Source of the DNA: Alphaproteobacteria bacterium
GTDB lineage: Bacteria > Pseudomonadota > Alphaproteobacteria > Rhizobiales > Rhizobiaceae
Assembly (NCBI GenBank): GCA_024280375.1
Contig: JAJRQF010000113.1
Span: 1-38,710 of the forward strand
DNA length: 38,710 nt
Reading direction: 5' to 3'
Numbering within the stretch: the stretch's first letter is position 1; each line of letters opens with the position of its first letter. Below are positions 17,089-26,094 of this stretch, in pieces. Below the pieces are notes generated by a model, which was not told the DNA's origin, searched no databases, and saw only the letters and a program-made list of their open reading frames with translations. A program made the position numbers and the translations under genes.

Positions 17089-17628
17089 ATGAGCAGCTCA
17101 AATGACGTATTGGAATTCTGGCTGAAAGCCGGGCCAGAAGCCTGGTTTTCAAAAAGTGATGAATTTGATGCAAGCCTTAAAAAGCAATTTGGATCTTTAC
17201 TGGAAAAAGCCGCCGCCAATGAACTGAAAAGCTGGGAGGGCGAACCAGACAGCGCCCTTGCCTTAATTATTGTGTTGGACCAATTTTCCCGCAACCTATT
17301 TCGAAACGATGCGCGCGCATTCGCGCAAGATCAACTTTGCCTTAGAATCGCAAAATCTGCACTGGAAAAGGGTTTTGACCAACGGGTAGAGCAGCAATTG
17401 CGACAGTTTTTTTTGATGCCGTTAATGCATTCAGAATCTATCCATGACCAACGTCAGTGCGTATTTCTGTTTCATGCGATCAATTTGCCGGATAATCTTA
17501 AATTTGCAATTCTGCATCGGGACATCATTGAGCGGTTTGGTCGTTTTCCACATCGCAATTCCGTATTGGGTCGTGCCACGTCCTCAGCCGAACGGACTTT
17601 TTTGAATAGCGGCGGGTTTTCTGGCTGA
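17089..17628 (+). CDS. DUF924-family protein
   Basis: 179-residue protein of the DUF924 family. The opening VLEFWLKAGPEAWFSKSDEF, the central IIVLDQFSRNLFRND and the segment FFLMPLMHSESIHDQ, with RFGRFPHRNSVLGR near the end, are the usual conserved blocks. The family folds as a TPR-like helical bundle and has no agreed function. It directly follows fadD (6 bases), but this pairing does not by itself show a fatty-acid role. Confidence 0.88.
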   Translation: MSSSNDVLEFWLKAGPEAWFSKSDEFDASLKKQFGSLLEKAAANELKSWEGEPDSALALIIVLDQFSRNLFRNDARAFAQDQLCLRIAKSALEKGFDQRVEQQLRQFFLMPLMHSESIHDQRQCVFLFHAINLPDNLKFAILHRDIIERFGRFPHRNSVLGRATSSAERTFLNSGGFSG

Positions 17629-17804
17629 CATGGTTACCCAATCCTTATAAACCATATAATTTACCTATAATAATTCAATAACATCAATACTTTAGGCACA
17701 TTTTCACCGAAACTCTACTGGACGCCCCCAAACGGAATATTAAGCGCTATGTGCTTATATCCATTATCAAGGGCGACATAATTTAATTTCAGGGGAACCG
17801 GCAA

Positions 17805-19238
17805 GTGTCTCATCCGGTGCTAGACAAGGTGGAAAAGGCTATTCCCCGCAGCATTCGCGAGCGGTACGCCCACCTGATTGACCCGTTTTTTAAGCGGGCC
17901 GACACAATCATCGAAGGTAAAGATGACCGGGCAATGTCGCAACGAACGGCCCTGTTCGCATTCACAATTCGAGTATTCAGCGCTTTAATCGCCTATCTGT
18001 CTCAAGTATTGCTGGCCCGCTGGATGGGCAACTATGAATATGGTATTTTCGTTGTTGTTTGGGTAACAGCTGTAATATTGGGCGGAATATCCTGCCTTGG
18101 ATTTCAAAGCGCCGTGGTGCGATTAATCCCGGAATATCAATCAACAAAAGATTTCACAGCCCTGCGTGGTCTATTGTTTACCAGCCGTGCGTGGTCTGTA
18201 ACAGCTGCCACCCTCTTGGCAGTATTTGGTGTTGCGGGCGTCTACCTATTCGAAGACATCATTCAAAACTACTACATATTGCCATTCTATCTGGGCGCAA
18301 TTTGCCTTCCTATGCTGGCACTGTCCGAAGTGCAGGATGGTATCGCACGCGCCTTCAACTGGCCATCAATTGCCTTATCGCCAACCTTTTTGTTGCGGCC
18401 TGTTCTAATCCTGTTTTTTATGGCAATCGCCGTACTCATTGGTTTTGAAATTAATGCGGCAACTGCATTGTCGGCTACGATTATCGCCACCTGGCTGGCC
18501 TCAGTCGGACAATTACTTGCCTTAAACACAAACCTGAAAACAGAATTGCCCGCAGGCCCCTCTTCGACCAACACAATGACGTGGATTGCCATTGCCATTC
18601 CAATATTCCTGGTGGAGGGATTTTTCAACCTTTTGACCAATGTGGATATTCTGGTTGTCGGCCACTTCATGGCTCCAGAAAAAACTGCCGTATATTTTGC
18701 ATCTGTGAAAACCCTGGCGCTGGTTCATTTTGTCTATTTTGCCGTAAAAGCCGGGGCGGCACACCGCTATTCGCAATACAATACAGCCGGAGACCAGTCC
18801 AAATATGAGGCTTTTATCAGCGATACAATCAAATGGACATTTTGGCCTTCATTGGCAATGTGCATACTATTGTTGATCACTGGCAAATATTTGTTGATGC
18901 TATTTGGATCAACATTCACCGAGGGCTATCCGCTCCTGTTCATATTAGTAATCGGCCTGATTGCACGCGCCTCTGTCGGTCCTGCTGAAAGCGTATTGAC
19001 GATGTCTGGCGAGCAAAAGGCCTGCGCGCTGGTTTACGCCATCACATTAATCATCAATATCGTATTGAATTTCACCCTGATACCGAAATATGGACTGGCG
19101 GGAGCTGCGAGCGCCACCACAATTGCCTTGATTTTTGAAGCCATCGCACTTTATGCAACCACACTGCGCAGGCTCGGCATCCATATGTTCATCATACCAT
19201 CAAAACCCAGTACACCCAGCACCCAGGGGGTTAAATAA
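17805..19238 (+). CDS. oligosaccharide flippase (MOP superfamily, Wzx-like)
   Basis: 477-residue membrane protein with about 12-14 hydrophobic helices after a 45-residue charged N-terminus. The opening of the membrane region (RVFSALIAYLSQVLLARWMG, then YEYGIFVVVW) is typical of polysaccharide-biosynthesis flippases, and the C-terminal part has NIVLNFTLIPKYGLAGAASA, a strong MOP-family signature. It would flip lipid-linked oligosaccharide across the inner membrane. GTG start at 17805 with AGGGGAA 10 bases upstream. The stop TAA abuts the ATG of the following gene, so the two form a pair. The substrate is not deducible. Confidence 0.9.
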   Translation: MSHPVLDKVEKAIPRSIRERYAHLIDPFFKRADTIIEGKDDRAMSQRTALFAFTIRVFSALIAYLSQVLLARWMGNYEYGIFVVVWVTAVILGGISCLGFQSAVVRLIPEYQSTKDFTALRGLLFTSRAWSVTAATLLAVFGVAGVYLFEDIIQNYYILPFYLGAICLPMLALSEVQDGIARAFNWPSIALSPTFLLRPVLILFFMAIAVLIGFEINAATALSATIIATWLASVGQLLALNTNLKTELPAGPSSTNTMTWIAIAIPIFLVEGFFNLLTNVDILVVGHFMAPEKTAVYFASVKTLALVHFVYFAVKAGAAHRYSQYNTAGDQSKYEAFISDTIKWTFWPSLAMCILLLITGKYLLMLFGSTFTEGYPLLFILVIGLIARASVGPAESVLTMSGEQKACALVYAITLIINIVLNFTLIPKYGLAGAASATTIALIFEAIALYATTLRRLGIHMFIIPSKPSTPSTQGVK

Positions 19239-20519
19239 ATGAGCATTCTGGAAGATTTATTGACCAAATCCGGGCAACAACTTACCGACTATGCGCCGTT
19301 TTGGCCGGAAGTAACCAAACCCAAATCATTGGTCCCAATTAAGCAATCCGTCTCAAACCTGACCAGCTCCAGCTGGAATCTAAGTTTTTTGGCTCTGAAA
19401 GATTATGATCTTCTTGCAGATGAGATTGCAGAGTTGGCAAGCCATTCACTTGAAAGCAATATTTTCTTTGAGCCTCAATTTCTTCAGGCGGGAATTCACC
19501 GTATTGAAGATAAAGGCGTTATGCTGGCGTGCCTGTTCGAGGGCAGTCCCGGCGCCCAAACGCTTCAATTTATGATGCCGCTGGTGGCAAGAAAAGCTGG
19601 CATTCCGCGCCATCGTATTTTGCGTAGTTTTGCCCATCATTTTGCCCCGCTTGGAACACCTTTACTGCGCAAATATCACGCGTCAGAAACTGCCGAAACT
19701 TTACTTCGCCTGTTGGGCGATCCGTTGCTGGAAATTCCGGCAACGATGGCATTTGACCAACAACGCCTGAACGGCCCAACCGTTGAAGTATTGAAAAACG
19801 CAGCTGAAAACCTAGGCCTAGAACACAAAACCGCACTCACCTATCAACGCGCCCAGCTTTGCGCAATCGATAGCAGTTCCATCGACCCTCAAACCTACAT
19901 AAGACAGTCGATTGGCAAGAAAAGGCAAAAAGAATACGCCCGCCTGCTACGTCGATTAAGCGACCAGGGTACTATCAAATTCGAAACAGCCAAAACTAGT
20001 GACGAGGTGCTTGATGCCCTCGAGGGCTTCCTGACCTTAGAGGCAGGCGGCTGGAAAGGTCGAAGCGGCACAGCGCTGTATTCGCTGAAACAAATCGCAG
20101 CATTTTCCAGGCAGGCCGTCTCAACTCTGGCAAAATCAAAACGTAGCGAAATTCATACGATGAAGTTGGACGACAAAATTATTGCGAGCCTGGTTTGTTT
20201 CAAAAACAAAGGCGAATATTTCACCTGGAAAACTGCCTTTGACGAGGACTATGATACCTACTCCCCCGGCGTGCAACTAATGCTGAATGCGTCAACAAAC
20301 TGGCTTTCTCAAAAGAGTTTTACAAATGCGGATTCACTTGCATCAGCCAATCACAAAATGATCGACCATCTTTGGCGCGAGCGGGTAGATTTAGGGACCC
20401 TATTGATTGATACAGGTAAATCCGGCCAGATTGACAAAGTGGCAGATGCACTTGAACGATATGACAATACCAAAGCGCTAGCCAAATCAATGCTCAGCCG
20501 GTTGAAACGTATCATCTAA
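19239..20519 (+). CDS. GNAT-type acetyltransferase (CelD/BcsL-like)
   Basis: 426-residue protein whose C-terminal half (about 220-400) resembles the GNAT acyltransferase domain of CelD-like proteins. KKRQKEYARLLRRLSDQG, then FLTLEAGGWKGRSGTAL and a later SLVCFKNKGEYFTWKTAFDE-like strand pair are visible, along with the family's DSLASANHKMIDHLWRER. These proteins are found in cellulose and exopolysaccharide clusters and are thought to acylate sugars or precursors. It starts at the base after the flippase stop (TAAATG), so it is co-translated, which supports a shared polysaccharide role. It converges with the mechanosensitive-channel gene (16-base gap). Confidence 0.85.
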   Translation: MSILEDLLTKSGQQLTDYAPFWPEVTKPKSLVPIKQSVSNLTSSSWNLSFLALKDYDLLADEIAELASHSLESNIFFEPQFLQAGIHRIEDKGVMLACLFEGSPGAQTLQFMMPLVARKAGIPRHRILRSFAHHFAPLGTPLLRKYHASETAETLLRLLGDPLLEIPATMAFDQQRLNGPTVEVLKNAAENLGLEHKTALTYQRAQLCAIDSSSIDPQTYIRQSIGKKRQKEYARLLRRLSDQGTIKFETAKTSDEVLDALEGFLTLEAGGWKGRSGTALYSLKQIAAFSRQAVSTLAKSKRSEIHTMKLDDKIIASLVCFKNKGEYFTWKTAFDEDYDTYSPGVQLMLNASTNWLSQKSFTNADSLASANHKMIDHLWRERVDLGTLLIDTGKSGQIDKVADALERYDNTKALAKSMLSRLKRII

Positions 20520-20535
20520 CAGTCAGATAAAACTC

Positions 20536-23124
20536 CTATTCGTCATCTCGTTCAATTTTGGCAGGCTTTGTTTTGGCCTTTTCAGCCTGGAACTTTTCAT
20601 TTGGTGCAGTAACTGCGGCAACATTTTCAGAAATCTGTTCATAGCCCTTAATGTGAACATCGCGCTGAGGAAACGGAATGGAAATCCCTTCCTTGTTCAA
20701 AGCGGCAAAAATAGCATAGCGCAGGTCGCTTTTTACACTCATCCCGTTACCAACATCGGCAAGATAGCAACGCAATTCAAAATCAAGCGAGCTGGCACCA
20801 AATTCCATGAAATATACAATTGGCGCTGGTTCGTTTAATATTCCGTCATGGGATTTTGAGCACTCAAACAGAATTTCACGAACCCGTTCGGGGTCAGAAT
20901 CATAGCCAACACCGACGGGTAGTTTAATCCGACCCATGCTGCTTTTATGGTTCCAGTTCACAACAGAATCCGTAATCAGGGTTGAGTTCGGCAATATAAC
21001 AGTCGAGCGATCAAAAGTTTCAATTTCGGTGGAACGAACACTGATTTTACGAACGGTTCCTTCGCCACCGGATGTCACCACCCAGTCGCCAGCTTTAATC
21101 GGCCGCTCTACAAGCAATATCAGTCCGGAAACAAAATTGCTGACAACACTCTGCAAGCCAAAACCAATACCGACCGACAAAGCACCGGCAACAAATGCAA
21201 GGCTCGTGAGGTCAAAGCCCGCATAAGAAACGGTTACCGCAGCAGCGATCGTAAAGCCTATATAACCAAACACCGTTGATATGGAATTTTGAATGCCTGC
21301 ATCCAATCTGGTGGTCGGCAAAAACCGCATCGACAACCATCGGCGCATGGATCTGGTAATAATGAGCCCGATAAAAAACACCACCATGGCCGACAAGATT
21401 ACCGACAACGAAATTGTGATGTCGCCAATTTTGAAGCCAAAAAATGCCGCAGAAATCCATTCAACCCAATCGCGCGCACGAAACCCCCAGGGAATAAGCA
21501 GGCCAAGAACAGATATCAAAATTACACTCATGCGCACTAATCCGATGAGAACCACGCCAATTTGCTCGGTGAATTTGCGCTTCCAGCCGAGATAGCTGCT
21601 AATTCGATTGTTGATCCGATGATCGGATTGAAAACAGCCAACAACCACCTCATCTATGATTTTCAGCACCAGCCACAGCATGGCCAATATACCCGAGGAC
21701 AAGATAATTTGATAAGCCGCAAACTCTGCCAGCGCAATATAGCCCATTAAGAGAGCAACCAGAATTACAAATACACCAAACGTAACCGCCGCACGAAGTA
21801 CAGTCCAATTGAGCAATATGCTCAATCCAACACCAGAACTCTGCTGATCTTCTTCTTCGCGATCAAGATTGATCAGACGAAGTACGACACCTGTCAAAAT
21901 CGCGATTGTCAGTGAAAACAGCGCTTTCACAACAATGCCGAACTCAAGTGACGCAACCATGGCGCGCCCCGCGTCATAGGTAAACCAGGATATGACAAAG
22001 ACAGCAATTGCCAGCGAGATTACTTTAAAAACTCGAGATGCCGCATTGTCACTCAATCCAACAATGCGCATTTGTGGGCTGCTTGGGCGGATAAATGCAA
22101 ACGCAATGGCCCGCGACATAATCGCCACCGCCATTGCAAATGCAACACCATTGACAAAGAACACCGTATTGCCGGTTAGCAATTCAAAACCATTCAATAT
22201 GGCTAAAATCGCCATAACAAATACAGCCGGCAAAACACCAAACTCAATGATATAAATTAGCGCATTCATGGCACGCAACGAACGGTCGGTCTCGATATTG
22301 CCCAGCTTTGTTTTCGCTCTAACCAGCGATTTTCGAGCCAGAACCAAAAGAATAATCAAAATCAGCAGGCTACCAATAAAGACCCCGATTCTATTGGGAG
22401 ATTCAGTCAATATTTTAGTATTGGCAGTGAATATATTGGTGAGCAGAATTTGAAATCCCCTGCCGAAAAACCCAAGATCCTTGCGAAACGGTTGCCAGAG
22501 ATTTGGGTCAAGAACCGAATAGCTTTTTGATGTAACCGAGTTTACAAATCGTGACCGCCGCGCTTCAACAATCTGATCACGAATCTGCCGCGCTTTAACA
22601 ATGATCAATTGGATTGCTTTTACAGTCCCATCAGCATCGGCAAGTTCTTTGGAAAGTGTTTTGCGTTTCTTGGCAATAGCCTCACTTTCATCAGGCTGCC
22701 CGTCTGCCGGTGGCGGACCCAATTCGGAAAACCGCTCGCGCAATGACTTTAGTTTCGGTGAAATTTCGTCAATCAGTTTTTTCCCACTGATTTGAATATT
22801 TTGCGCGTCTAGGTGAATCTGCTCAAAATCTTTATCGCGAATCCCTTCTCGCGCCAGAGCTTTTGACATACGCTCAAGCTCAATATTCCAACCATCAATA
22901 TTCTTCTGTGAGAGTTTTTCCTTGGCAGACTGCGGCGTAGCAGCTGCCGCCGCCGCAGGCGCTTGGATGTTTACTTGCGGGGTAGGGCTTTCGCGGGTCT
23001 GCGAGAAAACCGGAATGATGGAAAATCCAAATATCATGACGGCAACCACCCCGACGATGAGAATAGTGGCTATCAAAACAAAGAACGCAGAAAAAGAAAA
23101 ATTGCTGTTAGGTTTATTCTTCAT
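20536..23124 (-). CDS. MscS-family mechanosensitive channel with DUF3772-like N-terminus
   Basis: 862-residue channel of the large MscS class. A hydrophobic N-terminal segment (FFVLIATILIVGVVAVMIFG) is followed by a helical, probably coiled-coil periplasmic region (about 75-210, rich in K/E/L) and roughly ten transmembrane helices. The pore helix and MscS core read GALSVGIGFGLQSVVSNFVS then LLVERPIKAGDWV, with EIETFDRSTVILPNSTLIT in the beta domain. The C-terminal tail is charged. The ATG at 23124 is preferred to a TTG at 23211 since the latter adds 29 polar residues before the export signal. It protects against hypo-osmotic shock. It is on the strand opposite its polysaccharide neighbours. 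Confidence 0.92.
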   Translation of the reverse strand: MKNKPNSNFSFSAFFVLIATILIVGVVAVMIFGFSIIPVFSQTRESPTPQVNIQAPAAAAAATPQSAKEKLSQKNIDGWNIELERMSKALAREGIRDKDFEQIHLDAQNIQISGKKLIDEISPKLKSLRERFSELGPPPADGQPDESEAIAKKRKTLSKELADADGTVKAIQLIIVKARQIRDQIVEARRSRFVNSVTSKSYSVLDPNLWQPFRKDLGFFGRGFQILLTNIFTANTKILTESPNRIGVFIGSLLILIILLVLARKSLVRAKTKLGNIETDRSLRAMNALIYIIEFGVLPAVFVMAILAILNGFELLTGNTVFFVNGVAFAMAVAIMSRAIAFAFIRPSSPQMRIVGLSDNAASRVFKVISLAIAVFVISWFTYDAGRAMVASLEFGIVVKALFSLTIAILTGVVLRLINLDREEEDQQSSGVGLSILLNWTVLRAAVTFGVFVILVALLMGYIALAEFAAYQIILSSGILAMLWLVLKIIDEVVVGCFQSDHRINNRISSYLGWKRKFTEQIGVVLIGLVRMSVILISVLGLLIPWGFRARDWVEWISAAFFGFKIGDITISLSVILSAMVVFFIGLIITRSMRRWLSMRFLPTTRLDAGIQNSISTVFGYIGFTIAAAVTVSYAGFDLTSLAFVAGALSVGIGFGLQSVVSNFVSGLILLVERPIKAGDWVVTSGGEGTVRKISVRSTEIETFDRSTVILPNSTLITDSVVNWNHKSSMGRIKLPVGVGYDSDPERVREILFECSKSHDGILNEPAPIVYFMEFGASSLDFELRCYLADVGNGMSVKSDLRYAIFAALNKEGISIPFPQRDVHIKGYEQISENVAAVTAPNEKFQAEKAKTKPAKIERDDE

Positions 23125-23296
23125 AATTGCACTTCGGCTCCCGGTCTTGTCCGCTAAACTCAATATCAGAAATTCAATTGTTTCGGTACGATAGATTACT
23201 GGGCGGGGCAACCCATCTTGTTAATGACAATTTCAGTAAAATCCACTATTCAATGCTAAAACTCACATGCATTCATCAATTATTGAAGGTTTCAAA

Positions 23297-24715
23297 ATGC
23301 CAATTATCCCAGTCATATTAAGTGGCGGTTCAGGCACTCGCCTTTGGCCATTATCAAGAGACTCCAAACCAAAACAATTTTTGAATTTTGGGAGCGAGCA
23401 TTCACTTATTCAGGAAACCGCACTAAGATGCCAGTCGGAAATATTTGATCCCAGACCAATATTTGTCTGCGCCGAGAGCCACCGGTTTTTGATCGCCGAA
23501 GATTTGCTGAATATCGGCGTTTCCGCCGACATATTACTTGAGCCCGCCCGCCGTAATTCCTGCGCCGCAATTACAGCTGGCTGTTTGTGCGCAATTGCCC
23601 GTAACCCCGAAGCCATTGTTTTAGTCCTGGCGGCGGACCACCAAATTCCCGATATTGCTGCATTTTCAAAAGCAGTTTCTCAGGCAACAAAAGATGCTGA
23701 CACTGGCCACCTGATCACATTTGGTATTCAGCCAACCAAGCCTGCAACCGGGTATGGCTACATTTTACCTGGCGGCCAAATAAGCAATCACGATTGTTAC
23801 AAGGTTGAAAAATTCGTCGAAAAGCCAGATCAAAAAACCGCAGAAAAATATATTCAGGATGGCTATTTGTGGAACAGCGGTAACTTTCTATTCAAAGCGC
23901 AATCCTTCATTGACGAGATGATGATTCTTGCCCCCGAAATATTAAAAGCCGTTCAGGAAGCTCACCAGAAAGCTGAATCTGATCTTGATTTTCTGCGCCT
24001 GGAGAAAGATGCATTTGAACGCTCGCCCTCAATTTCTGTTGATTATGCGATTATGGAGCAAACCAAAAAGGCGGCGGTATTTACTGTCGACTATCAATGG
24101 TCAGATGTCGGATCATGGGAAGCCGTATGGGAAGTTTCAAACAAGTCCGATGCAGGCAATGTCGTTATTGGCGATGCAGAGATTGTCGATGGCCGCAACA
24201 ATATAGTGCATTCGGTCGGCAAATTAACAACCCTTGTCGGCATCGATGACGTGGCGGTTATCACCACCAGCGATGCGGTGCTTGTGACATCAAAATCTCA
24301 GGCTGAAAATGTCAAAAAACTTGTCACCAACTTGCAGGATAACGGACGGGTTGAAGCCAATGAGGCTCTGAAAATTTTCCGGCCTTGGGGAAATTACGAG
24401 CGTCTTGATATGGATGATCAATATCAGGTAAAACGAATAGTGGTCACTCCTGGCGGTGTTTTATCACTACAAAAACATCGGCTTCGTTCAGAACATTGGG
24501 TGGTTGTTAGCGGCAATCCAGAAGTAACAATTGATGATGATGTACGAACTCTAGAGCCAAATCAGTCAGTCTATGTGCCGCTTGGCGCCGTGCACCGGTT
24601 GGCAAACCACGGAAAAGAACCGGTGGTGCTGATTGAGGTTCAAACCGGTGATTATCTTGGCGAGGACGACATTATTCGCCTGGAAGATGTCTATAATCGC
24701 AATTCGGACAGTTAA
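23297..24715 (+). CDS. manC: mannose-1-phosphate guanylyltransferase / mannose-6-phosphate isomerase
   Basis: Bifunctional enzyme that makes GDP-mannose for exopolysaccharide, LPS or glycolipid. The nucleotidyltransferase signature LSGGSGTRLWPLSRDSKPKQ starts at about residue 8. FVEKPD (about 175-180) and LWNSGNF complete the transferase domain. The C-terminal type II isomerase cupin has LSLQKHRLRSEHWVVVSG (about 391-408) with its metal-ligand histidines. Length 472 is standard. The ATG at 23297 has GAAGG about 9 bases upstream and gives the canonical opening; an in-frame ATG at 23267 would add 10 residues. Also called cpsB, noeJ or xanB in other organisms. Confidence 0.94.
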   Translation: MPIIPVILSGGSGTRLWPLSRDSKPKQFLNFGSEHSLIQETALRCQSEIFDPRPIFVCAESHRFLIAEDLLNIGVSADILLEPARRNSCAAITAGCLCAIARNPEAIVLVLAADHQIPDIAAFSKAVSQATKDADTGHLITFGIQPTKPATGYGYILPGGQISNHDCYKVEKFVEKPDQKTAEKYIQDGYLWNSGNFLFKAQSFIDEMMILAPEILKAVQEAHQKAESDLDFLRLEKDAFERSPSISVDYAIMEQTKKAAVFTVDYQWSDVGSWEAVWEVSNKSDAGNVVIGDAEIVDGRNNIVHSVGKLTTLVGIDDVAVITTSDAVLVTSKSQAENVKKLVTNLQDNGRVEANEALKIFRPWGNYERLDMDDQYQVKRIVVTPGGVLSLQKHRLRSEHWVVVSGNPEVTIDDDVRTLEPNQSVYVPLGAVHRLANHGKEPVVLIEVQTGDYLGEDDIIRLEDVYNRNSDS

Positions 24716-24747
24716 ATTGCGCAACCTCACTGGTGCTTGCGTTTTTC

Positions 24748-25026
24748 AAAACATATCGCGTTCATTGGCATTTACTAAATATGCTTTATCTATCTGTTTA
24801 CGCATGTCTTTATTCCCAAAACCGGTGCCCACTTTTAGGAGACAAGCTTTGTTTGTTGTCGCATGTCTTTATTCCTAAAACCGATGCCCACTTTTAGGAG
24901 ACAAGCTTTGTTTGCTGTCGCATGTCTTTATTCCTAAAACCGGTGCCCACTTTTAGGAGACAAGCTTTTTTGTTTTCGCATGTCTTTATTCCTAAAACCG
25001 GTGCCCACTTTTAGGAGACAAGCTTT
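24748..25026 (+). repeat. bipartite palindromic repeat with module B expanded to four tandem copies
   Basis: This fills the 309-base gap between manC and wza. It begins with module A (24748-24790, containing CATATCGCGTTCATTGG and ending ATATGCTTT), then ATCTATCTGTTTA. Four copies of module B follow, starting at 24801, 24860, 24919 and 24977 (period 59, 59, 58). Each B copy runs CGCATGTCTTTATTCC, AAAACCGGTGCCCAC, TTTTAGGAGACAAGCTTT, with ends that can pair (GCATGTCT / AGACAAGC). Copies are nearly identical, separated by 8-9 bases of T/G-rich linker. This family resembles intergenic palindromes known from Rhizobiales genomes. The last copy ends inside the wza stop codon. Confidence 0.85.
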
Positions 25027-25780
25027 AGAACGGTACAGCAATGCGTGCAGCAGAAGACGCCAGTCCAAGAGCACTTTTTAAATTATTGATGGCAACCTTG
25101 GAGCTCGATGTAAAAGCTACCACCACATCTCCGCCAAAAAGCCTAGGATCAGGTTTTTTGCCATTGCGAATTTCTTTCATGCTGTATTTGGCCACAAGTT
25201 TGGTTTCACCGAACTGGCGAAATACATAAATTTTTGATTCATCAGCCAATTTGGTAAATCCACCCGCCTGCGCTACTGCCTGCACCAGACTGGTGCTCGA
25301 AGTCGTCGGATAAATACCCGGCTTTGAAAACTGGCCATCCAGGGTCATACGCTGGCCAGCAGACTCTTTCATAAACACAGTAATTTCTGGCGACTGCAAA
25401 TAATTTGCCCCATATTTGCGCTCCAATTCAGCTTCAACTGCCGGAATGGTTTTGCCTGCCGCCTGCAATACGCCAATAAGCGGCATTGAAATACGCCCGT
25501 TTGAATCGACCCGCACGGTTCGATCAAGATCATCAACCTGAAATACGTCGACCTCCAAAAGGTCATTTTCGGAAATTAGCTGATCTGCACCCTGTCTGGT
25601 ATTTTGTGGTGGTGGTAATACCGCAACAACCCTCAGGTTTCCTGCGCCTGAACCTGTATTTGCAGACGCCGTATCGGATACCTTAAGCGCTCCGGTGGTA
25701 TTATTGCAGCCTGAAAGAAACGCAGTTGAAAACATCAACAGCGCAAAAATCATTGCCAATTTGTGAATTCCCCAATCCAT
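25025..25780 (-). CDS. polysaccharide export outer-membrane lipoprotein (Wza/GumB type)
   Basis: 251-residue lipoprotein: signal peptide with lipobox LSGC (Cys25), then the Poly_export domain (about 65-155) with ENDLLEVDVFQVDDLDRTVR, GRISMPLIGVLQAAGKT and SPEITVFMKESAGQRMTLDG, followed by a SLBB-type domain (GQFSKPGIYPTTSSTSLVQA). It would form the outer-membrane pore for polysaccharide secretion. I chose ATG 25780 because it gives a compact signal peptide; an ATG at 25822 would add 14 residues. The stop codon TAA is formed by the end of the adjacent repeat array. The repeat family also lies, inverted, upstream of its promoter region. A Wzc-like kinase partner is not in the window. Confidence 0.9.
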   Translation of the reverse strand: MDWGIHKLAMIFALLMFSTAFLSGCNNTTGALKVSDTASANTGSGAGNLRVVAVLPPPQNTRQGADQLISENDLLEVDVFQVDDLDRTVRVDSNGRISMPLIGVLQAAGKTIPAVEAELERKYGANYLQSPEITVFMKESAGQRMTLDGQFSKPGIYPTTSSTSLVQAVAQAGGFTKLADESKIYVFRQFGETKLVAKYSMKEIRNGKKPDPRLFGGDVVVAFTSSSKVAINNLKSALGLASSAARIAVPF

Positions 25781-25884
25781 CTGCTTTCTCGCATCCAGTT
25801 CGCAAAATGACACCCAACACATAGCGGGAAGCCGTTTATCTATTTATTAAACCCAGCTTATGTCTAAGAAACAGAGCCCGACTT

Positions 25885-25905
25885 ACCTATAATACAATTA
25901 TAGGT
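25885..25905. promoter_or_regulatory. perfect palindrome upstream of the export-lipoprotein gene
   Basis: ACCTATAAT / ATTATAGGT with a 3-base centre, 105 bases upstream of the chosen start. Each half contains TATAAT, so it could hold a -10 element in either direction, an operator, or both. The half-site ACCTATAAT also occurs upstream of the flippase gene (17663) and near the right edge (38686). Confidence 0.4.
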
Positions 25906-25971
25906 ATATTCATATCATACAAAGGATTATTGAGCCACGCGAGTGTATATATTATTACCCGGCTCACTGCC

Positions 25972-25987
25972 TAGGGTCAGGACCCTA
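25972..25987. repeat. short palindrome abutting the repeat element
   Basis: TAGGGTC AG GACCCTA, stem 7 and loop 2, overlaps the first two bases of the inverted repeat copy at 25986. Its centre GGTCAGGACC is identical to the left edge of the element near hpt (542-551). It may mark an element boundary or be a small hairpin. Confidence 0.4.
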
Positions 25988-26090
25988 AAGCTTGTCTCCT
26001 AAAAGTGGGCACCGGTTTTGGGAAATAAGACATGCGAAAACAGATAGATAAAGCATATTGTGTGAATACCAATGAACGCGATATGCTTTA
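25986..26090 (-). repeat. inverted single copy of the bipartite palindromic repeat
   Basis: Read on the minus strand this copy runs module A (TAAAGCATATCGCGTTCATT to ATATGCTTT), the ATCTATCTGTTTT linker, then one module B ending GACAAGCTTTA. It aligns along its whole 105 bases with 24748-24850, with few mismatches. The outer ends TAAAGC and GCTTTA are themselves inverted. It lies between the wza promoter region and the stop codon of the PHP phosphatase gene (5-base gap). Confidence 0.85.
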
Positions 26091-26094
26091 GTCC

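Noticed and set aside
24801-25026. Regularly spaced repeats that could be taken for a CRISPR array
   Set aside because: Units are about 50 bases with only 8-9 bases of similar linker between them, so there are no unique spacers; no cas genes are present and an inverted copy lies 1 kb away.
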